Shown piece by piece: positions 1 through 5,814 of a stretch of 10,704 bases of DNA (position 1 is its first letter; every line of letters begins with the position of its first letter). The notes below the pieces were generated by a model that did no database searches, was not told where the DNA came from, and worked only from the letters and a program-made list of their open reading frames with translations. A program made the position numbers and the translations under genes. Origin of the DNA: Actinobacteria bacterium UBA4719 (lineage in GTDB: Bacteria > Actinomycetota > Actinomycetes > Actinomycetales > Dermatophilaceae); assembly GCA_002404345.1 (NCBI GenBank), contig DHJN01000112.1, positions 1 through 10,704 on the forward strand, read 5' to 3'.

Positions 1-16
1 AAGGTCTGAACCGTAT

Positions 17-69
17 GCCCGAACAGCGGGTCCGAACAGCGCGGTCCCAACAGCGGGTCCGAACAGCAC
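17..69. repeat. 13-bp intergenic tandem repeat, about four copies
   Basis: Four consecutive units of 13, 14, 13 and 13 bases run from 17 to 69. They are variants of GTCCGAACAGCGG: the first begins GCCCG, the third has GTCCC, and the last ends CAC. A more degenerate copy (GTCTGAACCG) may precede them at 4-13. The array lies about 85 bases downstream of the sirtuin stop codon, beyond a cluster of palindromes, and I see no gene in it. It has no CRISPR character because the units are adjacent without spacers. Its function is unknown; it could be a slippage-generated or mobile intergenic repeat of this species. Confidence 0.75.
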
Positions 70-91
70 ACGTCTTGGCCAAGGCTGGGTG

Positions 92-123
92 GTCTTGGCA
101 CACCCCGTCCCCTGTGCCAAGAC
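92..123 (-). terminator. 11-bp perfect hairpin downstream of the sirtuin gene
   Basis: GTCTTGGCACA (92-102) is exactly complementary to TGTGCCAAGAC (113-123) across a 10-base C-rich loop. It lies 32-63 bases beyond the sirtuin stop on the minus strand. No U-run follows, which is common for actinobacterial terminators. A shorter palindrome CTTGGCCAAG at 74-83 shares its TTGGC core, so a protein-binding role is an alternative. The structure is certain; the terminator role is inferred. Confidence 0.5.
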
Positions 124-125
124 GA

Positions 126-147
126 CCCCACCTTGGCCAAGGTGGGG
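126..147. terminator. 22-bp perfect palindrome just past the sirtuin stop
   Basis: Positions 126-136 (CCCCACCTTGG) and 137-147 (CCAAGGTGGGG) are perfect reverse complements with no loop base between them. The element starts 8 bases after the sirtuin stop codon, so a bidirectional terminator or an operator is plausible. Its TTGGCCAA centre recurs in the palindrome at 74-83, which argues for a repeated binding or processing motif rather than a chance hairpin. Confidence 0.45.
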
Positions 148-154
148 CACGCCC

Positions 155-1009
155 TCATGACGCCTGCAGGTCCTGCACGATCCGGCTCAAGGTGACCCCC
201 AGGGGCGCATCGAGCCGGATCGTCGCCTGGTCGTCGCCACGGCTCGGCCCACGCGTCACGATCGCCACCGGTATGCCGTTCGCGGCCGCCCGCCGAACGA
301 ACCGGTAACCGCTCATCACCTGCAATGAGGAGCCCACGACCACGAGTCCCGACGAAGCCTCAACGTACGAGAAACATTGGTCAACAAGCGTTTTGGGCAC
401 CGACTCGCCGAAGAAGACGACATCGGGTTTGACCAGGTCCGACTCACAGACCAGACATTGCGGCGGGTGAAAGCCGGCCACGACCTCATCCGGCAGCGCC
501 ATGTCGCCATCGGGGCGGATCTCCCCCGCGGCCACCTCGAAATGCGGGTTCTCCTCACCCAACCGCCCATCGAGCTCGGATCTCGGTGTGGTCTCGCCAC
601 AGTTCAGACACCGGGCCATCTCCAGGTTTCCGTGCAGCTCGAGAACGTCATGGGCACCGGCCATCTGATGCAACCCATCCACGTTCTGGGTGATGATCGC
701 GCGAACCAGACCCAGGCGTTGAAGATCCGCAACCGCGCGGTGTCCGTCATTGGGCCCGGCGCCGGCAAACCGACGCCATCCCACGAAGCTGCGCGCCCAA
801 TAACGCTGCCGATTCGCCGGCGAGGCAACGAACTCGCCATACGTCATGGGCATGACCCGCCGCTTGCCGTCCGGACCCCTGTAGTCCGGGATGCCTGACT
901 CCGTGGACAGCCCGGCGCCACTGAGGACGGTGATGTTTCCCCCGCGCAGGAGCTCGACCAGCCGCTCGTATGCCGCCCGGTCCGGCGCGGGCTTCAGCGC
1001 TGTCTCCAC
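155..1009 (-). CDS. Class II (SIRT4-like) sirtuin, NAD-dependent protein deacylase
   Basis: This 284-aa protein is a complete sirtuin. NAD-dependent sirtuins remove acyl groups from lysines, giving nicotinamide and O-acyl-ADP-ribose. Visible motifs are the Rossmann NAD signature GAGLSTESGIPDYRG (31-45), TQNVDGLH (107-114), catalytic His126 in ELHG, and a zinc site of four cysteines, C134/C137 (CLNC) and C185/C188 (CLVC). Further conserved stretches are KPDVVFFGES (194-203) and VGSSLQVMSGYRF (225-237). RQRYWARSFVGW (67-78), RPDGDMAL and GPSRGDD closely match human SIRT4, which points to class II. The GTG at 1009 is chosen because the frame upstream has no similarity and no ATG. No Shine-Dalgarno is visible, but CATACT ends 7 bases before it, so a leaderless start is possible. 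It is divergent from the LysR gene. Family is certain; substrate is unknown (deacetylase, lipoamidase or ADP-ribosyltransferase). Confidence 0.93.
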   Translation of the reverse strand: METALKPAPDRAAYERLVELLRGGNITVLSGAGLSTESGIPDYRGPDGKRRVMPMTYGEFVASPANRQRYWARSFVGWRRFAGAGPNDGHRAVADLQRLGLVRAIITQNVDGLHQMAGAHDVLELHGNLEMARCLNCGETTPRSELDGRLGEENPHFEVAAGEIRPDGDMALPDEVVAGFHPPQCLVCESDLVKPDVVFFGESVPKTLVDQCFSYVEASSGLVVVGSSLQVMSGYRFVRRAAANGIPVAIVTRGPSRGDDQATIRLDAPLGVTLSRIVQDLQAS

Positions 1010-1150
1010 ATCAACAAGTATGCGGCGGGTCAGCCCAGGATCGTTACGGAGCTCAGCGCCGCGGCAACAAGATCCACGTCCTGGGGGCCCATGACGATCA
1101 TCTGACAACCGTTCCCAGATCACACAAACGACATAGATACTGGCCCACCG

Positions 1151-1165
1151 ATAACTCCTCGTTAT
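1151..1165. promoter_or_regulatory. LysR box (T-N11-A operator) between sirtuin and LysR genes
   Basis: ATAAC (1151-1155) and GTTAT (1161-1165) are perfect inverted repeats around TCCTC. Inside them, T1152 and A1164 give the classic T-N11-A pattern of LysR-type binding sites. It is the clearest inverted repeat in the 168-base divergent intergenic region and abuts the proposed -10 hexamer of the LysR gene. Binding there would be expected to repress lysR and could affect the divergent sirtuin promoter; that is inference. Confidence 0.7.
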
Positions 1166-1170
1166 ATAGT
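1165..1170 (+). promoter_or_regulatory. Candidate -10 hexamer of the LysR gene, leaderless spacing
   Basis: TATAGT sits seven bases before the ATG at 1178, so transcription would begin at or beside the start codon. No Shine-Dalgarno is present in front of the ATG. Leaderless mRNAs with this spacing are common in Actinobacteria. I see no good -35 hexamer. On the opposite strand TATAAC (1167-1162) could serve as a -10 for the sirtuin, which would make the promoters overlap. Confidence 0.5.
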
Positions 1171-1177
1171 TGTCGGC

Positions 1178-2107
1178 ATGATTGATGCAGCCGGCCTGCG
1201 CGTGATGCGCGCGATCGCCGACGAGGGAAGCTTCACCGGAGCGGCTGTCTCGCTGGGCTACTCCCAACCCGCCATCTCCCAGATGGTGCGCCGCCTCGAG
1301 CAGCGCACCGCTACCGTGCTCGTCGAACGGGTGGGCCGCAACGTGCGCCTGACCGAGGCCGGGCAGGTGCTCGCGAGGCACGCCGTGGGGGTGCTGGCCG
1401 CGCTCGATGCGGCCGAGGAGGAGGTCGCCGCGATCGCCGGACTGCGCGCCGGGCGGGTCAGGCTGATGGCCTTCCCCTCCTCCTCCGCGACGCTGGTCCC
1501 CCGCGCGCTGGCCCTGGTCAAGGAACGATTTCCCGAGATCAAGGTGACCTTCACCGAGGCCGAGCCACCGGAGTCCCTGGCCGCACTGCGTGCCGGCGAA
1601 TGCGACCTCGCGGTGGCCTTTGCTTACGAGGGCACGGATCTCGGGCGTGGCGAGGAGGACCTCGACATGTTCGTCATTCACAAGCTGCTCGACGACGAGG
1701 TCCGCCTCGCGCTGCCTCGGGGCCACCCGATGGCCAGCGCTGAGGTCGGCGACCTGTCCCTGCTCGGCGGCGAGTCGTGGATCGCCGGCTGTCCGCGCTG
1801 TCGCGGTCACCTTCTTCAGCTGTGCCACAAGGCCGGGTTCACACCCAACGTGTCGTTCGAGACCGAGGACTACGTCGCCGTCCTTGGTTTGGTCGCCGAG
1901 GGTCTGGGCGTCGCGCTGATCCCCGATCTGATCCTGCGTAGCGCCAACCACCCTGACGTCGTCACCCTGCCGATCGCGCCGGCCTCACGACGGGAGGTCC
2001 ATGTCGTCACGACGTCGGACCTGCAACGCGTTCCGGCGGTCAAGGCCACATTGGACGCCTTGTGCGAAGCAGCCACCGCGACGCCTCGTGTGATGGCCCG
2101 CGGCTAA
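1178..2107 (+). CDS. LysR-type transcriptional regulator
   Basis: This is a 309-aa, full-length LysR-type regulator. The N-terminal winged helix-turn-helix covers about residues 1-60, with EGSFTGAAVSLGYSQPAISQ and VRRLEQ followed by the typical LVERVGRNVRLTEAGQVL. A linker helix (about 61-90) leads to a periplasmic-binding-protein-like effector domain (about 93-298) starting GRVRLMAFPSSSATLVP. A WIAGCPRCRGHL stretch (201-212) supplies two cysteines, C205 and C208, with a third at C216. A redox-sensing or metal role is possible but not shown. The ATG at 1178 begins right at the HTH and has a well-placed -10 seven bases upstream. A LysR box lies in the divergent region shared with the sirtuin gene, so autoregulation and control of the sirtuin are the natural guesses. 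It converges with comEC. The effector is unknown. Confidence 0.93.
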   Translation: MIDAAGLRVMRAIADEGSFTGAAVSLGYSQPAISQMVRRLEQRTATVLVERVGRNVRLTEAGQVLARHAVGVLAALDAAEEEVAAIAGLRAGRVRLMAFPSSSATLVPRALALVKERFPEIKVTFTEAEPPESLAALRAGECDLAVAFAYEGTDLGRGEEDLDMFVIHKLLDDEVRLALPRGHPMASAEVGDLSLLGGESWIAGCPRCRGHLLQLCHKAGFTPNVSFETEDYVAVLGLVAEGLGVALIPDLILRSANHPDVVTLPIAPASRREVHVVTTSDLQRVPAVKATLDALCEAATATPRVMARG

Positions 2108-2180
2108 CCTCAGCTCACGTGCCCAGTCCAACTCTCGAGATCAATATCGGCGATCTGGACACCAAGGTCGCTGGACCCTT
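2108..2180. other. Convergent intergenic gap between LysR gene and comEC
   Basis: This 73-base gap separates the two converging stop codons. It holds a weak imperfect stem, GTCCA (2126-2130) then AGATC (2138-2142) against GATCTGGAC (2152-2160), which may help terminate transcripts. I see no gene and no strong terminator. Confidence 0.4.
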
Positions 2181-4589
2181 TCACCGGCCACGGACGGAGA
2201 CCAGGACGGCCCCGTCGCTCCCTCGGGCCACGGCGATGTCACCACGCTGGTCAGTCCTGAACACCAGAGAACCCGCGACCTGCAACAGATCCAGGGTCCC
2301 GGGGGCCGGATGGCCGTAGGTGTTGCCAGCTCCCACACTGATCAAGGCCACTGGCGCCCGCACCTCCTTGACCAGGACCGGATCCTGCAAGCGAGAGCCA
2401 TGGTGGGCCACCTTGAGCACGTCATACCCACGTCCTCCCACATATGCCGGGTCGCGCCTCAAAGCCAGCAGCACCTGGTGCGCGGCGACGGTCTCGACGT
2501 CTCCGAGCATGAGCACGCGCAGCCCGCTGATGTCCACAGAGAGGACCACGCTGGCGTTGTTGGGCACCGAGCCCTCGTGGATCACTCGGGTCGGCCAGAG
2601 CACGACCGCCTTGACCGAACCCCAACGGAGCTGGTCTCCGGGATACAGCGGTTGCAGGGGAACACCCGCAGCGGCTGCCCAACCCTGCACCTCCCGGACC
2701 TGGAAAGCAGGTTCAGGCACGGGCGACGTGAGGATCTGACGAACAAGGCGACCGCGAAGGACGCCGGGCAACCCCTCAACGTGGTCGGCGTGAAAGTGAG
2801 TCAGGACAACGGCATCCAACACGACCACGTGCAGCCGGGTCAGGCAGCCGTCGATGACGTCAGGGTCCGGCCCCGCGTCGACCACGACCGCGTGACCGGG
2901 GCTGCTGGCCAGGACCAGCCCATCACCCTGACCGACGTCGCAGGCCACCAACCGCCAGTTCGGTGACGGCCACGCCAAGCCGCTGGTCGGCCATGCGGCA
3001 GCGAGGGACAAGACGGCGAGAGCGGCAACGGCGTATGGATGGCCGCGAATCGTGACTTTGAGCCACGGACCGATGAACAACAGACCAATCGTCAAGGAAG
3101 CCAACAGGAGTGCGCCTGGCGCACCGTCCGGCCAGGGCAGCGTGCCCATCGGGACGTCAGCACAGGCGCGGGCGACCCAGGCGATACCGAGGGTGGGTAA
3201 CGCGGCCAGCCAGCCGAGCATCACCGCGACTGGATGGGAGATCAGCGCGACCAGCGCCACCCACACTCCCAGCACGGTGGCGGGCGCCACAAGCGGGGCC
3301 GCGAGCAGGTTCGCGACAACCCCGATAAGGGTGACCGAGCCCTGGAGCAGAACGACGACCGGCCCGCACATCGCCTGTGCCGCAACGGGAATGGCGATCG
3401 CGACACCGAGTCCCTTCAGACGCGTGGGCAGGAAACGGGCAAACCACTGGCCCCACGGCCGGGCAAAAAGAAGCAGGCCGAGCGTAGCCAGCGTGGACAG
3501 GGCGAACCCGAATGATCGGGAGAGCCATGGGTCGATACACAACAGGATCAGCACGGCTCCGGAAAGTGCGGGGACACCCATTCGGCGTCGGGAGGCGCTC
3601 AGTCCCAACAGCCCGATGACTCCCATGACCGCCGCTCTCAGGACGCTCGGCTCGGGCCTGACCAGGATGACGAAACTGGCAAGCACGAGCAGCGCAACCG
3701 GCGGACGCCAACGACGCCGCACGCCGATGACGCGACACAACCCCAATGCGGCTGCCAGGACGACAGCGACGTTGCTGCCGGAGACGGCCGAGAGGTGCGT
3801 CATGCCGGTGGTCAACATCGCGCCCGTGAGCGACTGCGGAGTTCGGCTGGTGTCGCCGATCACCAGACCCGGCAGCAGTCCTCGCGCGTCGTCCGGCAGG
3901 CCTGACACCGCGTCCCGCAGTCCCGAACGAACGTGCTCGGCAACGTCAGCGATCAGCCCTGGCTCACCTATTGACTCCGGCGCCCCGGAAGGGTTGAAGA
4001 CCGCCACCACGTCGTCGCCAGGGTCGGCGACGTCGAACCGTCCGCTGACGCGAACTGTCTCCCGCCACCGCACATGCGCCCAGGTCTTGTCGCCGAACAC
4101 CAGGACCGGTGTTGAGGACTCACTGCGTTGACCCCTGCCGACGACCGTGCGAACGGACACCCTCACGATGACGAGCTCGGAGGGCCGAACCCCTTTGGTC
4201 TGGACCAACCGTGGGTCCGACAGGACCACGGCCTCCACCGTCGCTGAGGCTCGTTGGGCTGCCAGGCCGGGGACAAGGCCCGCTTCGCGGACACTGGAGT
4301 TAGCCGCGGTGGCGGCCAGGCACAGCGCGATGCCCAGGAAGTTGAAGGCGGTGCCGGTGACCCAGGATCGTCGACGCCAACGACGGTGCATCATCACGAC
4401 GCCAAGCCCCGCTAACCCTGCGGCGGACAAGGCGAGGATCAGCGGCGGAAGTGACAGCATGGCGGCCACGCAGATCCATCCGAGCAGAGCCGGCACCAGG
4501 AGTCGAGCATCAATCCCGGGCCGGTCTCCCACACCTTGCTGAGCGGCTAGCCCCGCTACACCTCGCTGGCCCGCTAGCCCTGCCGCCAC
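2181..4589 (-). CDS. ComEC/Rec2 DNA-uptake channel with metallo-beta-lactamase domain
   Basis: From the GTG at 4589 the product is 802 aa, normal for actinobacterial ComEC. ComEC is the inner-membrane channel that imports single-stranded transforming DNA. In order: two hydrophobic helices (about 28-66) and another near 80-95, an OB-like DUF4131 region (about 110-200), the competence domain with MTHLSAVSGSNVAVV (263-277) and many membrane segments to about 530, then a C-terminal metallo-beta-lactamase domain (about 545-800). The last has DVGQGDG, an intact HxHxDH motif (H598, H600, D602, H603), LGD with D697, AHHGS (H729/H730) and YGHPAP (H760), so its metal site looks complete. The start lies one base after the comEA stop, implying translational coupling; a GTG at 4532 is an alternative. 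No holA follows; a convergent LysR gene does. Confidence 0.94.
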   Translation of the reverse strand: MAAGLAGQRGVAGLAAQQGVGDRPGIDARLLVPALLGWICVAAMLSLPPLILALSAAGLAGLGVVMMHRRWRRRSWVTGTAFNFLGIALCLAATAANSSVREAGLVPGLAAQRASATVEAVVLSDPRLVQTKGVRPSELVIVRVSVRTVVGRGQRSESSTPVLVFGDKTWAHVRWRETVRVSGRFDVADPGDDVVAVFNPSGAPESIGEPGLIADVAEHVRSGLRDAVSGLPDDARGLLPGLVIGDTSRTPQSLTGAMLTTGMTHLSAVSGSNVAVVLAAALGLCRVIGVRRRWRPPVALLVLASFVILVRPEPSVLRAAVMGVIGLLGLSASRRRMGVPALSGAVLILLCIDPWLSRSFGFALSTLATLGLLLFARPWGQWFARFLPTRLKGLGVAIAIPVAAQAMCGPVVVLLQGSVTLIGVVANLLAAPLVAPATVLGVWVALVALISHPVAVMLGWLAALPTLGIAWVARACADVPMGTLPWPDGAPGALLLASLTIGLLFIGPWLKVTIRGHPYAVAALAVLSLAAAWPTSGLAWPSPNWRLVACDVGQGDGLVLASSPGHAVVVDAGPDPDVIDGCLTRLHVVVLDAVVLTHFHADHVEGLPGVLRGRLVRQILTSPVPEPAFQVREVQGWAAAAGVPLQPLYPGDQLRWGSVKAVVLWPTRVIHEGSVPNNASVVLSVDISGLRVLMLGDVETVAAHQVLLALRRDPAYVGGRGYDVLKVAHHGSRLQDPVLVKEVRAPVALISVGAGNTYGHPAPGTLDLLQVAGSLVFRTDQRGDIAVARGSDGAVLVSVRGR
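4530..4583 (-). repeat. 27-bp tandem duplication in the comEC 5' end
   Basis: Two adjacent 27-base units (4583-4557 and 4556-4530 on the minus strand) encode AGLAGQRGV and AGLAAQQGV. They lie between the coupled GTG start and the first membrane helix, in a part of ComEC that is poorly conserved. If translation instead begins at the GTG at 4532, the repeat is largely untranslated leader. It is probably a recent in-frame duplication. Confidence 0.7.
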
Positions 4590-4590
4590 C

Positions 4591-5613
4591 TCAGACCCTG
4601 ACCTTGGGCCCGATCTGGGCCAGGAGCTTGTCTCCGATACCACTGACCTCGCCGAGCTCATCCACCGAGGAGAACCGGCCATGCTGCGCGCGCCAGTCCA
4701 GGATCCGTTGTGAGAGAACGGGACCCACGCCCGGTAACGAGTCCAAAGCGGATGCGTCAGCCGTGTTGAGGTCCACGAGACCGCCCACGGAACCGACAAC
4801 TGTTGAACCCTGGCCGGCGGACCCGACCCCGGTTCCCTTACTTGTGGGGGTGCCAGCTCCGCCGGTGCCGGGCCCACCTCCCACTGGCGTGTTCTCCCCT
4901 GGTTTGGGCACCACGATCTGCTCACCGTCGGCGACCTGACGGGCGAGGTTGAGATGGTTCAGGTCAGCCGATAACGACGCTCCTCCGGCAGCCTTGACCG
5001 CATCGAGAACCCGGGCACCCGGAGGGAGGCGGACGACACCTGAACGACGCACCTGACCAACGACGTGGACCAGCAGGCCTGCGGCGGTGGCCGGGGCTGT
5101 GGCGGTGGCCCGGGCTGTGGCGGTCGACAATCCTGCGACTCCTGTCGAGGCAAATGCCGCAGGTACGGTTCGAGCCACCAGTCCGCCGGGCGGGCCGTGT
5201 GCTGCGGCGGAAATCGACTGAGGCGTGGCCGACGAGCGCGCCCAGGCAACACGAACCCCGAGAACAACGGCGGAGGCCACGAGAAGGAACAGGACTCCCA
5301 GCACCGCAAGACGTCGTGGTCTGGCACGAACTCCCCGCAAGGCCATGGGCACGGTCAAGATTGTCGGCTTGGGCGGGGCCGGACGTCGGTGACGGCCGGT
5401 GTCCGGGAGGCCCGCTGTCGGAACCACGGGTATCGGAACCACGGGTATCGGAACCACACGTGTCGGAACCACAGTCGGACGAGCCACCGATGTTCGCTGC
5501 GGGACCCAACCCGACGGCCGAGGCGACGGCACCGCGGAAGAGGCAACAGACGGAATACCGAGGACTGCGGCAAGTCGGTCGGCTGATGGCGGTGAGGTAC
5601 GAGGGTGCGGCAT
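4591..5613 (-). CDS. ComEA, membrane-anchored DNA receptor for transformation
   Basis: This 340-aa ComEA captures double-stranded DNA outside the membrane and passes it to ComEC. Residues 1-100 are a proline- and arginine-rich cytoplasmic tail with a VVPTR/VVPIP/VVPIP/VVPTA pentapeptide repeat (48-67) and a GRHRR motif (73-77). A single membrane helix spans about 102-122 and is followed by an Ala/Thr-rich linker. An SLBB domain covers about 179-238 (VHVVGQVRRSGVVRLPPGAR). A Gly/Ser linker leads to the C-terminal helix-hairpin-helix pair (278-340): DLNTADASALDSLPGVGP, then VSGIGDKLLAQIGP. The ATG at 5613 lacks a Shine-Dalgarno, but TAACGT ends six bases before it, which suggests a leaderless transcript. 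comEC follows after one base. The long N-terminal tail is shared with the gene upstream. Confidence 0.95.
   Translation of the reverse strand: MPHPRTSPPSADRLAAVLGIPSVASSAVPSPRPSGWVPQRTSVARPTVVPTRVVPIPVVPIPVVPTAGLPDTGRHRRPAPPKPTILTVPMALRGVRARPRRLAVLGVLFLLVASAVVLGVRVAWARSSATPQSISAAAHGPPGGLVARTVPAAFASTGVAGLSTATARATATAPATAAGLLVHVVGQVRRSGVVRLPPGARVLDAVKAAGGASLSADLNHLNLARQVADGEQIVVPKPGENTPVGGGPGTGGAGTPTSKGTGVGSAGQGSTVVGSVGGLVDLNTADASALDSLPGVGPVLSQRILDWRAQHGRFSSVDELGEVSGIGDKLLAQIGPKVRV
5084..5119 (-). repeat. 18-bp tandem repeat in the comEA Ala/Thr linker
   Basis: Two adjacent 18-base units, GCGGTGGCCGGGGCTGTG and GCGGTGGCCCGGGCTGTG as read on the plus strand, differ at one base. They code for part of the low-complexity Ala/Thr/Arg linker between the membrane helix and the SLBB domain. 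Repeat-driven length change of the linker is likely to be tolerated. Confidence 0.6.
5418..5477 (-). repeat. 15-bp coding tandem repeat in comEA
   Basis: Four consecutive 15-base units start at 5418, 5433, 5448 and 5463. The first two are identical (TCGGAACCACGGGTA on the plus strand) and the others are diverging. They encode the VVPxx pentapeptides in the cytoplasmic tail, just before the GRHRR motif and membrane helix. A diverged set with the same 15-base period occupies the matching place in the upstream paralogue. Confidence 0.8.
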
Positions 5614-5619
5614 GAGCGC

Positions 5620-5648
5620 ACGTTAGGAGCGCGGAGGGGAACCGTAAA
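5620..5648 (-). promoter_or_regulatory. Candidate comEA promoter with leaderless spacing
   Basis: On the minus strand TTTACG (5648-5643) and TAACGT (5625-5620) form a -35/-10 pair with a 17-base spacer. The -10 ends six bases before the ATG at 5613, placing transcription start at or next to the start codon. No Shine-Dalgarno is present. This would drive comEA and comEC together, independently of the upstream paralogue. Confidence 0.5.
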
Positions 5649-5730
5649 AGTACTCCGGTGCCGACTGTGGACGATGGTGCGACCCTGCATACCGATGTGG
5701 ACAACCGGGTCCGGTCATTGTCAGAACGGC

Positions 5731-5770
5731 GCCAAGCACCGGCCTGCTTCGCCCAGCACCGGCCTGCTTA
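5731..5770. repeat. 20-bp intergenic tandem repeat upstream of comEA
   Basis: Two adjacent 20-base units (5731-5750 and 5751-5770) differ at two positions. Each carries the near-palindrome AGCA-CCGGCC-TGCT; the first unit extends it to AAGCA/TGCTT. They lie 45 bases past the stop of the ComEA-like gene and about 85 bases upstream of the comEA -35, in an otherwise gene-free gap of 201 bases. Tandem terminator hairpins or a repressor site are both possible. Confidence 0.65.
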
Positions 5771-5814
5771 TTGATCAGTAGTGCGGCAACGACCGATTAA
5801 GTATCAGCCGACGA

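Noticed and set aside
17..69. CRISPR-like array
   Set aside because: The units are adjacent and only 13-14 bases long, with no spacers and no cas genes nearby. The same holds for the arrays at 6501-6565 and 8126-8202.
1010..1951. Extension of the sirtuin frame upstream to 1951
   Set aside because: The added residues run antisense through the LysR gene and have no sirtuin similarity; the family match begins just after the GTG at 1009.
3052..4131. Long plus-strand open frame of 359 codons
   Set aside because: It lies entirely antisense to the conserved ComEC gene, and its translation is rich in Thr, Pro, Ser and Arg with no recognisable motif. This is the usual shadow in high-GC DNA.
4590..4925. 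ComEC frame extending upstream to 4925
   Set aside because: This stretch overlaps the conserved helix-hairpin-helix end of comEA in a different frame and has no ComEC similarity; the GTG at 4589 follows the comEA stop by one base.
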